DNA of 64,000 nt from Thysanoteuthis rhombus (taxonomy: Eukaryota; Mollusca; Cephalopoda; Oegopsida; Thysanoteuthidae), in contig OY735227.1 in the NCBI GenBank assembly GCA_963457665.1, positions 37,434,250 to 37,498,249 on the forward strand. The letters run 5' to 3'. Positions 12,301-24,392 of this stretch are shown here, piece by piece (positions within the stretch are counted from its first letter, which is position 1; every line of letters starts with the position of its first letter). The notes under the pieces are model-generated. The model was not told where the DNA came from, searched no databases, and worked only from the letters and a program-made list of their open reading frames with translations. Both the position numbers and the translations under genes were made by a program.

Positions 12301-15300
12301 ATGTAATTATTAGAGTGAACTTGCCATCACAATTAATAATTGAACAACCGTAGCGTCAAAATTCTAAGTCAAGTAAAAATTCCATCAAAGAATAAATATA
12401 GTCAGAAAAAAATTCCAATTATGACACCATTGGCATTTTCCAGAAGAAACATCTAAAATAGAATGAAAAAGCATCTAGAAACATCTCCATTCTAGAGAAT
12501 CTAGATACCATTATTAAACCCATCAGAATAAGGCCCGAAAAAAAGTCGAAAAAAGCTTTTTTTCCAAAAATTAAAAAAAAACATCTTTAGAAGGGGTCTA
12601 GTGGAGTACTAATGCCAATTTTCAAGTCTGAAGACAAAATGGTATGGTCAGGAGCAATGTAACAATCACATGCATTTATAAAAAAGATAAAAAGCTAATA
12701 ATGATAATATTAATAATCAATAAATGATTATGCATTTCTATAGTAATAATAAATTGCAATGCATTTTTATAGTAGAATGATTTTTAATGAATTTCTATAA
12801 ATTCTGTTAGTTTTTGCTGTGTCAGTATATATGGAATCATTAGGTGAATGGATGTTTTGACATATTTGTTTAATAAATCCTGCCCATGATATCATAAGTT
12901 ATATAAACAGTTAATCTACCCATATAAAAGCCATGTATGCAAATTAGAATGTTTAAATGTATACATAATTGTATGGTTTTATGTTTTGTCCGATTCTTGT
13001 TATAACCTAAAGATCATAATGGATTGGTCCATGTGAAATAGATTAACAGAGCCGAAAAATTATAGTGTTATAATAAAATGAGATAATCTGTCATGACACA
13101 ATAATGTATGATATGTCACAGAAAAGCAGGTTGTTTGGAAAATGAAATAAAAGAAAAAAGTGTATAAGTGACTGAAGGAAATGTTGAATGTTGAGTTGAG
13201 ACTAACAAAAAAACTTGAAATTAGATTACTTGAATCATCTATCCATATAATAAACATATATGCAAATTTCCTCTCTGCTTGTTTGCAATTAAGTACCTCA
13301 TTGGTTAATTTACGTGATTATAATGACATAACTATAACGATTATATCATAGAAACTCATAAGACTTTGTTTGATCACTCAATAAAACAGTCTGAGTTGAG
13401 TCAAGACTTGAAATAAATCAGGATACTTGAATTATTAGGAATAGAATACCTTATGAAATAGCTTGAGGCTCCACAGTGCCAATCCATACATAAATAACCC
13501 GTGGCATTTTTATGGGTATATGCTAGTAATAATATAATCAGAATATTGTGTTTGATTTTTCTTTCTTCCCACAAAACTGCTTAAATCACATTGTCTTTCT
13601 AATAGTTGTTGTTGCTGACAAACCTGTCAACATCAAGTTAGGTTTCTTCAGTTTTTAAGTTGGTCTGGCTGGCTATGTATGTATTGCATGTACAGGCCAT
13701 ACCAATAGAGATAAAGGACTGAAAATTTACACCTAATTATGTCTAGAATAAACATTTTTATTGGATTTTTTAATTCACCCCCCAAAATAAGTTTTTAGCG
13801 TGTGTGTGGGGGGATTGTTTAATTTACAAGTTTTGTGCTAAATTGCTCCCTTTGTTTGTGTGTAGCCGTGTTTATTTTTGTTTTTGTTTGTTTTCTTGAA
13901 AATTTGTGTTTTTTTTAGTGATCACAGCCCAAGAAAGGAGGAAAAAAAGAAAAGTTATTCATTGATCACTTTTTTTCTCTGATTTTTCAATTGTTCACCC
14001 CAATGCATGACAGTTTCTATTGGTTGACTAACCAGACCTGTCTTTTATTCAGAACTGGATTAACTGGGAAATCAGTCCGTGTGGAAAAAATAATTTATTC
14101 AGGAAAAGAAGGCAAAAGTACGCAAGGATGTCCAATCGCAAAATGGGTAAGCACATAATATTGACACAGTACACATTCTGCATCCTATCTATGTACATAC
14201 ATGATATGCCTTGTGTACGTCTATATTATTTGTCTGTAATATTTGTTGAGGGAAATAACTGTTAAATACTGATTATAAAGTTAGTCTCCTTTACTCATTT
14301 ATTTTTTTTGCAAATGCATGAAAAAAGTGCAGGTTCATTCCAGTTGAATTTCAACAGTGAGGTAATTCAAAGAAACATAATTTAAAAGAAATATTTTTCA
14401 AGTACAATGCAATTGCTAATTTATCTAAATACTGCTTTCATTTTTTAACAGCATAGGTAAACTAGTTGTTAATAAATGAGGAAACAAAAATCTTATGCAA
14501 TGTATTTCCATTGTAAAGAGAACTTGCAATGTATCTTTATCGTAAAGAGAACTTGCAATGTATTTCTATTGTAGAGAGAACTTGCAATGTATTTCTATTG
14601 TAGAGAGAACTTGCAATGTATTTCTATTGTAGAGAGAACTTGCAATGTATTTCTATTGTAAAGAGAACTTGCAATGTATTTCTATTGTAATGAGAACTTG
14701 CAAAGTATTTCTATTGTAAAGAGAACTTGCAATGTATTTCTATTGTAGAGAGAACTTGCAATGTATTTCTATTGTAGAGAGAACTTGCAATGTATTTCTA
14801 TTGTAGAGAGAACTTGCAATGTATTTCTATTGTAAAGAGAACTTGCAATGTATTTCTATTGTAAAGAGAACTTGCAATGTATTTCTATTGTAATGAGAAC
14901 TTGCAAAGTATTTCTATTGTAGAGAGAACTTGCAATGTATTTCTATTGTAGAGAGAACTTGCAATGTATTTCTATTGTAGAGAGAACTTGCAATGTATTT
15001 CTATTGTAGAGAGAACTTGCAATGTATTTCTATTGTAAAGAGAACTTGCAATGTATTTCTATTGTAATGAGAACTTGCAAAGTATTTCTATTGTAAAGAG
15101 AACTTGCAATGTATTTCTATTGTAGAGAGAACTTGCAATGTATTTCTATTGTAGAGAGAACTTGCAATGTATTTCTATTGTAGAGAGAACTTGCAATGTA
15201 TTTCTATTGTAAAGAGAACTTGCAATGTATTTCTATTGTAATGAGAACTTGCAAAGTATTTCTATTGTAAAGAGAACTTGCAATGTATTTCTATTGTAGA

Positions 15301-18300
15301 GAGAACTTGCAATGTATTTCTATTGTAGAGAGAACTTGCAATGTATTTCTATTGTAGAGAGAACTTGCAATGTATTTCTATTGTAGAGAGAACTTGCAAT
15401 GTATTTCTATTGTAAAGAGAACTTGCAATGTATTTCTATTGTAATGAGAACTTGCAAAGTATTTCTATTGTAGAGAGAACTTGCAATGTATTTCTATTGT
15501 AGAGAGAACTTGCAATGTATTTCTATTGTAGAGAGAACTTGCAATGTATTTCTATTGTGGATACCCAATGAAGAATGAACATACTACATAATTGTAATGA
15601 TCTGTGAGACTATCCTAATAACCATTACTCCGTGGGGAGGCATCCAAAGAGGTATTCACTTAGCTTAATCTGGTAGAAGGTCACAAGTGTACGATATCCA
15701 GTGAGGATCAAACTCACTACACAATAATAATGATCTGCTTCACTTCACATGATCCAGGTGATGGGTCACCCTCAACAAATACTTATATTCTCATAATTCA
15801 TATAAATCTTATAAAGTGAGGATTATTTGCAATGTCTTTGTGAGTCACTTATAAAAGACTATATCTAAAATTTAAAAAAAAATAACTTCCTGATTTCCGT
15901 TCTCAAATTTCCGTTTTTCTCTTGTAGATTGTCCGTCGGGCTGGAGTAGAAGAGAAAATACTGTGCCTTGTCCGACAGCGACGTGGACACTATTGTCAAA
16001 CAGCTTGTATTGTGATTTGCATTGTTGCCTGGGAAGGGGTTCCCAAATCTGTGGCTGATGATATGTATTCTTATTTGGTACCAACCCTCACAGAATTTGG
16101 TTTGGAAACAGACCGGCGTTGTGGATACAATGAGCAGTAAGTTGACAAACATTTATTTCATTTGAAACGAGTGAAAAAATTTTCTCATCTTGAATTTACA
16201 CAATGCATTTCTATAGTAAAATAATTCCCAATGGATTTTTATAAATCTTTTAAAGATATTTTTTGTCACTATATATGTAATCGATCGAGTGAAAGGATTT
16301 TTTTATCCATTTATTCAATAAATATCATATTTTGGTGGTTAAGGCAATTTGCAGATGAGACGAGATCCCAATTTCAGTCTGAATTTCATGGTTTTAGTTC
16401 AATGTTTAGTCAATGTTCTTGTATCTGTCCTATAGGACAACCCCATTTTTTCTGTTTTGAGTATCGTCTTATCCATGGTTATTTACAGTAATTGTAATGC
16501 TTTTCTATGGTAAAATAATTTCTAATGAATTTTTATAAATGCATTCAGTATATATTACTATACATATATATTCATCAGAATGAATGAAAGTTTTGACGTA
16601 GTTATTTAATAAATAATTCTAATGCATTTCTTGTATTCAAATTCAAATATATCCTTGAATTTTTTCTCAGGGATTAATCAATGAATATACAAATGATTTA
16701 TAACAAATCAATCAACAGGATGGGTGAGAATTAATTCCCTTTAAGAAATTAATGTAACTTTTGTGAGTATAGCACTATTTCCATGACTTCTTCATGAGGA
16801 GATGGGCAAAGGAATAGTTGCACCACACCAAACCACAAACTCTGGATAACCTGGATGAGCCCATTCAACATGTCATGGCCAACATACTGTCAGACTTCCT
16901 GTAAAGTCTATCAAGGTCATACCAAAATGCTTACAGAGATTGGTGCATACATTGAAATTTATCACAGCAGACAAATTCTGTCATCATACAATCCAAAGTA
17001 AAACTAATTTGACTACAATTGACAAATGAATTATGTATAAAGTTATATCAATTTTCAATAGGGAGTTTTTTTTCACCCACCCTGTATATCATTCAGGCTA
17101 ATTGAAGTTAATTGGACCTTTCTTTTTTTCCGTCAGAAAAACTTGTGCGTGCCAAGGCATTGATATGAAAAAACGAGGGGCTTCTTTCTCTTTTGGCTGT
17201 TCCTGGAGTATGTACTTTAACGGATGTAAATTTGCACGAAGTAGAGAGGCTAAGAAGTTCCGACTTAAGGATGCGACATTGGTGAGTCACTTGATTTGAT
17301 TAATAGTTTGACCATGCCGTCAAATAAGATATATTTAAATGATTTTGAAATTGCTTTGTACCCAATGAGGATATCAAAAATATTGTTACTTTGAATTTTC
17401 TCATTTATGTTCAACCTGAATGACCCCAGATTTTTTATGTGTATAAGAAGGAGAAAATAGAATTAAGGGAGACTACTCTATAATTAGCATTTAATGGTTA
17501 GTTACCTTAACCAATTTTACGGATGAAAAAAATATAATATGGTATATTATGGTGGTAGATTTGAACTGAGTGATTGTTTTTATTTTTTTTAATATACTTA
17601 TTGAGAAAACAATATGAGTAACTGCTAACCAAATATGATAATCAGCATATAATAATATATCACAACATTTTGGCTGTTGTACCCTCTGGCCTTCTTTCAG
17701 TCTGAATTTTAGAGATGGCGGGGTTGTTACTCTTATACACCTGGATTGGAGAGACAGTGATTTAGGCCCCTGGGCAAAAATGGTTGTTTATTCCTTAAAC
17801 CTTTTGCTATTTGGGTCTCTTGGTGCTTAGAGCCCTTGGACAATGCCCACTTGCCAGACCACTCAGTCCGCTCCACTTGACCAGACTCCTTGTCTTTATT
17901 GTTTTTATCATATTTCACTCTACTTTAATTTTCAGCCTTCTTCAGCCTTTGGGAATGCTAAACAACATCTTTTATTCAATCTGCAAGAGTATGCTGTTCT
18001 CATTCCACTAAGTATCAAATCCATTGTCTTTCCTGAGGAATTCTTCAGAACTTGTCAGATCTTTCTTATACTGATCTTCCTCTCCACAGAACTGCCTAAT
18101 CATGGGATTGAACCCAAAATTTCCATGGAATCAGATTAGGTTTACTGATACTTTTATCCACTAAGCCAAATCCTTTAAATTTTGGGAGTCTTAAATCTAA
18201 TCTATTTGAATTAGTGGCCCCCTTTACAATGTTTAGAGGTGCTGAGTGGTATAGCGGTTACCTACACAGAAAACAGAATCAGTGAACCGAGTTCAAGTTG

Positions 18301-21300
18301 CTCATGTTCACTTCACACTAAAGTCCTTGGGAAAGGCATGAAAGTTCTTCTCCCCTCAGCTACATTTGGAACTCTTTAACTCTATCATGCAGTCCATCTA
18401 GGAGAAGGTTAGTCTGACAGAAAAAAATTACAGCTTGGCAGTTGCCATAGTTGGTCTCAAGCCCAGCTAAGAAACAGAAGTTTTGGCGATGAGCCAACAC
18501 CCTATCCCCATAAAACCCCCAAATTACTAAAGAAATAATGAATAAATCAATGAGCAAATCCCATATTATTTAAATGGTAAACAAACATTGTCTGATGTTC
18601 CTTGTCACATTGGAGAACCTTTGTTTGTTGAATACAATGTTTATATTGATGCTTGGCCTATGACAGTGGTTTCTAAACTTTCTAAACTCAAACTATAAAA
18701 AACCTTTTCTGATAGACCCCTATTTTTAACATTTAGTTTTTAGACTGTAATCAATAAACCATGTATATCATAATTGCATAAATCATAATTATTCTATATG
18801 GATTAGATTCATCTGAATTCTAGTACTTGGTACAAGTCTGTGTACAATAATTTTGTTTCTCAATAGCTGTGTGGTTGATGATGTTTCTCTGCCTCAAGAT
18901 TTGTAAAGTCAGGTTTAGAGGGAACACTGCTGCAGACCCTGAGCCTTATTCATTTGACCCCCAGGGGTCCATGGGCCCCAGTTTCGAAACCACTGTCCTA
19001 AGGGATCGATGTATAAAAGTGACAATACCTCACCTCATAAATTCAGACAAAACCAAGTACAATCTTTTGGACATTAAACCATTGTCTCAGGTTTCTTCAG
19101 TTTCTAAGCGAAGCTGGCTAACTATGCTATTAGAGTTAGTGGGCTGAAAATTTAAACATTTACTCCTTATTCTGTCTAGAAAAACGTTTTATTTTTTGTT
19201 TTTTAAATCCCCCCCTGCCAATAAGTTTTTAGCAGAGGTTTCAATTTACAATGTAAGTTTATGCTTAATTGATCCCTTAGCTTGCATTCACATTTGTTCT
19301 ATGAAAATTCACATTTTTTAAGCAGCTGCTGTCTAACAGTAGGTGAGAGAAGTAACTTCTTCATTGATCACCCCTTTTCTAATTTTTTAATCTGGTTACA
19401 TGATGGTTTCTATTGAGTAACTACTCAGATCTGTTTTTATTTTTAGATTTTATTTCATTATCATACAGGTGTTCTCCAGTTACTGACTGAGGTCTATTCA
19501 GACATCCAGGCCACTAAATGTAATGGTCGATACAAAAAAAAGAAGAGATAAGCCTTTTCTGTCTGAATTTTTTAGACAAGAGAATATCATTATGTAAATT
19601 TTTTTTATGGATTTTTGTCCTTGTCATATGTCATATCTTGAATGCAATGTAGATTAGAATGGCTGTCTTCAGCTGATGAATGGGTCTATTTTTGACCATT
19701 GAAACACGGCCCCCCCCCAATATAGTGGACAAAAATCTGAACAAAACTTTACCTGAAAAAAAAAACTTGTTTCAGGGATTAAAAATCCAACGTTTACCCC
19801 TGTTTTTTCTTAATCTTTTTCAATTCAGTTTTGTTTTGGTAATAAGACAAGACTCAATGTTTGGCTTTTTCAAATCTCTACTACAGCCCTCTTATCTTTT
19901 CTGGAGGAGGAAATGCCTTGATTGTATATTTCTGTTATAATTGGTTGCAATTGGAAATGCAGTCGGTCAATAAGTCAATAACCAGGGGATACCTGTAGTC
20001 TATTTGTTAGAGACTTTTCCCTTGAATGATTCAGATGAAATGTGTTGGCAATGGTTTTTGTAAACTAAATGGATTATTTTTTTTTTCTTTTTTACAGGAT
20101 GAAGTTACTGAGAGCAAGTTTCAGAATCTTGCAACTCGATTGGCTCCCTTATACAAATCCATCGCACCTGAGTCTTACCAGAATCAAGTAAGTTACTTTC
20201 TTATTCACGAGCAGGGTTGCCAGATTTGGTCAGAAGGGGAGATAATTCTTGTTTTATCTCAGAGACTTACCCAACACAGGCATTGGAATAGAGTCGAAAT
20301 TTAGAAATCTAATGAGTTTGGAGACAGGTGTGTTAGGTGACTTTCTGAGATAGAGCTTGAATTATCTACCCTTCTGGTCAAATCTACCAAACCGGATCAC
20401 AAGTGCTGTTCAAAGCATCTTTGAAGCTTACAAATGTCTCTTCTCTTCTGATGGATTTATTAGAATATCGTTTTGGCAGCATAAAACTTGAAATATCTTA
20501 AATGCAATTCAACATTTATCAAAATTATTTGCTTACAGTCCGGTGATTGTATCATTAAAATACTCATGCAAAATATATGCATTTTTACAATATGCAACAT
20601 TTAATGGTGTCAAGAAAGCTTAACTTGATACATCACTGGGCCTAATGAGGAGAAATAGACCTTGGAGGATTGTGTTGTGAAAATTTTCTAAGTGGGGAGG
20701 GCATGCCTCCCTCCTACCTGCTTTGTATGAAGCTTAGCTTAGTGCAGCACAAGGCAAAATCAAAGAAAAATGAAGGTTAGGAAAATTGTGTTGTACTAAT
20801 ATTTACTAAACTTCATTAAGTAAAGTACAAAACCAAATGGGAAATTCTCTTGTGCTAATCTTCCAAGTGAAGAGTTTGCCTCTTAGCTTTGATATTTACT
20901 AAGCTTAGCTCAGTATGGCACAAGTCGAATGAAAGATAATGAGATTGTGTTGTACCAATCTCCCAAGTGGTAGAGGGGCCTGAAAAATCTAATATAGCTT
21001 TTTACCTGGATTTGAATCCTAACCACTGATGCTAGAGAGAATTGCACATCTAACTCCTCAATCGAACAAATAACAAATTATTTTTGGTTATTGACATTTA
21101 TGAAACCCTGCCCAGAATTAAACAAAATGTCTCCTTCAAGAAGTTGGTGCTTTATCAAGAGACAATATGATTTTGTTACGGTTATTTCATTTCTATGCAA
21201 CTCTAATATAATGAGTATGTTGTTCAACTAATGTTCATCATCAGGAGGATTTTCATAGATTTCAGAGACCGTCTTAACCAGCTCAGGTATCTACCTGGGG

Positions 21301-24300
21301 AAGGAGGGAAACTCCTGTCAAATCTAGAGGACTTGCTCCTATTTATATCACCTCGGTGGATCATAGGAAGCAAACCCTTGCTTTAAAGAGTTACACATCA
21401 CACTTCACCTTAAGACTTCATTGCGCAGACTGGGGAGCTATTGCAGGACACGAGTCTTGTAGTCATGGAAAATCTTCCTCAAATCTTTGTTCTCAAAGCC
21501 TAGCCATTCATTTGTTCATTCAGGGGTGTTGAGTAATGTAATTTGCAAAAGAAAATTAGCCAACATTTCAAATCTAACTTGAGGCTGTTTACATTCCCTT
21601 CACACTAATATCCTTAGAAAAGACATGAATCTTCTCCTCTGTGTACTCTATCCCATAACCAGATATCTTGACAAAACATCTCTTCATTGGCATGCAGAGA
21701 AAAGAGTGAGTGAGTGAGCACAGGCGTAAATCACTCTGCCTTACCAACCCAGTCAATAGGAACAAAGAAAACAACAAAAAAAGCTGTAACCCACATAGTC
21801 TATGTTGACAGAAACCAATCCTATTTCTATCACATATCAAAGCACATTCAAACATACGGATGCCACTACATTCAAAATGCTTTACAAAACCAGGAAATCC
21901 TGGTCAGACCACATGTAGAATATTCAAGCAATATCTGGCTTCCATACACCAAAAGATACCAAGAAATGTAAGAGAGGCTACAGAGGTAAGCTACCAAACT
22001 GGCGCTAATACTAAAAGACTTGCCATCTGAAGACAGACTCTGGATACTACAGCTTTACTCTACAATACACAAGACTGAGAAGAGACTTGATAACACACAG
22101 TGTGCTAGGAATGGACTCAGATACTCAATGTGAGATATGCAAACAGAGTGAACCTTATGCTACAAAGAACACTAAAGACAAGAAACACAGATCACAGTCA
22201 AAAATACCAAATACATCACCGTCCTGGTATTAAAGACATTTATGACATCAAGATCCCTTTCATACTGAAACTCCCTCTCAGATAAAACAGTAAACTCTTT
22301 TTCTATTAACATGTTTAAAAACATCCTATCAAAAGAAACAAGTATACAATGTGAGATATGCAAACAGTAAACCTTGTACTACAAAGAACTCCGAGAACAA
22401 GAAACAGATCACCATCACATATACCAAATACATCACCATCCTGATATTAGAGACAGATTTATGACATTATGATCCCTTTCATACTGAAACTCCCTTTTAG
22501 ATAAAACAGTAAACACTATTTCTATTAAAATGTTCAAAAATAACCTATCAAGAGAAGCAAGTATAAAAATTTCTATAATAGTCACACCTTAAATGCCAAC
22601 CCTTATTACATCTGTTCGATTCATCTTCAGTTGGTAATCTTTATGATATCATTACCTTTGTGGCTGATCATTTCAGGTATTTTTACATTTAGTATTAAGT
22701 ACAAAGTCTATCTGGAAAGTATTCGGCTATTTTGAATATCTTGAGAACTGATTGTTGGCCTTGATATCCATTATCATCATCATCAGTCTTGTAACGTCCG
22801 TCGTTGGACATATACCTTCCTCAGGATTCACCACACTTCTTTATCATGGGAGTCACAGAGCCAGTACTTTCTGAATTCGTCTAGCTTATCTCTCCATCTA
22901 ATACTCTGCCGGCCTTGGTTGCACTTGTGATTTCTGTGGATCCATGTCAAGAGTCATGATGTCTATTGGTTGTCTGCCATTCTTGCAACATAGCCAGTCC
23001 ATTGCCATATTACAAGGCCACAAATAAGAGGGGATCTTACAGTGTTTTCTGAACAGATATTCTCCTGTGGGGGCTACTCAGTGGGCAGTAAGACACTATT
23101 GAGTTAGTGTGTGCACTGTGTGACTGTTGCATTCACAATGATCGAGTCCCCCTACCGTCTAGATCTGGCTCTCTGCAATTTATAGCTTTTTGCCGTTGGG
23201 AGGATGGAGATTTTAGACCATGTAGGAGATTAGGGAGAGTGTGATGAGGTATATGATGGCAATTCCAAAAGACTTTGCAGACTGTTCTGAAAAGTGGAAG
23301 AGATTCTGGGTTAAGTTTGTGAGGTCCCGAGAGAGTACTTTGAAGGGACTTAGGCGTACACTTCTTTTTTTTTCATTGAAATTAAATGGCTTAATTTTTT
23401 CCCGGCTGACCTCATTGACATTGTTATGTTTTTATTGCTATTCGTGCGGTTAATTTTCAAATTATATTTCGTCAATTTGTTATTCTTGTAGGTATTCTTC
23501 GAAGACAAAGGTTATGAATGCCGTCTTGGGCACCCGACTGAGAATGATGAGAAACCATGTCGTCCTTTTTCTGGGGTAACAGCATGTGTAGATTTTTGTG
23601 CCCATGCTCATAAAGATCTGCACAATATGAATAATGGCTGTACTGTGGTAAGATTTCTTCTTTTTTTTTTTTTCAAATTATTTTTTCACTAGTCCATCAT
23701 CATCAGTCTTTTAACGTCCGTCGTTGGACATAGACCTTCCCCAGGATTCGCCGCAATTCTTGATCATGGGTCACTAGTTAATACCAGTGAAAAAATTCTA
23801 CGACAATTTTTTTAGGAAAAAATAATAGTGAATCAGTTTTGAACAAAAAGTCCATAGTTTCAAATAATGGGTAGGAAATTATCAGAGAAATTTCAACTCT
23901 TGAATGGAAGATTCTAGTGTTACAGACAGAAAAACAAAATAGTCACATTTCATTATATAAACACATTAACTTAGCATCAGTTGGTATCAGACCATCTATA
24001 TTGGGACATCTGATACGGATCAAACCCTCTTAAAATGGTGAGTGAGATTAGCTTGCTGATCATTGCTGTACACCGTGCACCCTGATCTGTTTTTATTTTT
24101 TTATTTTTTCATATTATTCATTAACATATTGGACTATCAATATTCGGAGATCTAATGAGGATTGAACCCAGTAACAGCAGCAAGCAAAATTAGCTTGTTG
24201 ATCATTGCTATATGGGATGCATCTTAATCTGTTTTTAATATTATTCATTAACTTTGCAGTTTGGTAGTTTGCATCCTGATCCATTTTTTCTTCCAGATGA

Positions 24301-24327
24301 TCCACTCATTAATCCCAATGAAAACAA

Positions 24328-24392
<65 letters not shown>

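Larger units (their letters stand above)
10677..14052 (+). other. TET intron 2 (3.4 kb)
   Basis: Donor GTAATT 10677, acceptor AG 14051-14052. Holds a Tc1 fragment, a fold-back element, Helitron-like copies, a family G repeat and a family F repeat at its end. Nothing identifiable at 11765-12190 and 12310-12700. Confidence 0.85.
14147..15927 (+). other. TET intron 3 (1.8 kb), mostly minisatellite
   Basis: Donor GTAAGC 14147, acceptor AG 15926-15927. About 60% is the 29-bp array below; 15600-15770 is a SINE family A copy. Confidence 0.85.
16137..17136 (+). other. TET intron 4 (1.0 kb)
   Basis: Donor GTAAGT 16137, acceptor AG 17135-17136. Almost fully made of family G repeats and one transposon-derived element. 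Confidence 0.85.
17282..20097 (+). other. TET intron 5 (2.8 kb)
   Basis: Donor GTGAGT 17282, acceptor AG 20096-20097. Holds a SINE, a hAT-like element and a family F repeat; nothing identifiable at 17300-18230 and 19450-20090. Confidence 0.85.
20188..23491 (+). other. TET intron 6 (3.3 kb)
   Basis: Donor GTAAGT 20188, acceptor AG 23490-23491. Holds family B units, a degenerate family E SINE, a CR1-like LINE fragment with a tandem duplication and a LINE-interrupted mariner element. Nothing identifiable at 20190-20640 and 21000-21500. Confidence 0.85.

Noticed and set aside
14500-15560. CRISPR-like array (29-bp repeats)
   Set aside because: Units are contiguous, with no spacers, in an intron of an animal gene. 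It is a minisatellite.
15865-16152. 95-codon antisense frame
   Set aside because: Antisense shadow of TET exon d (15928-16136).
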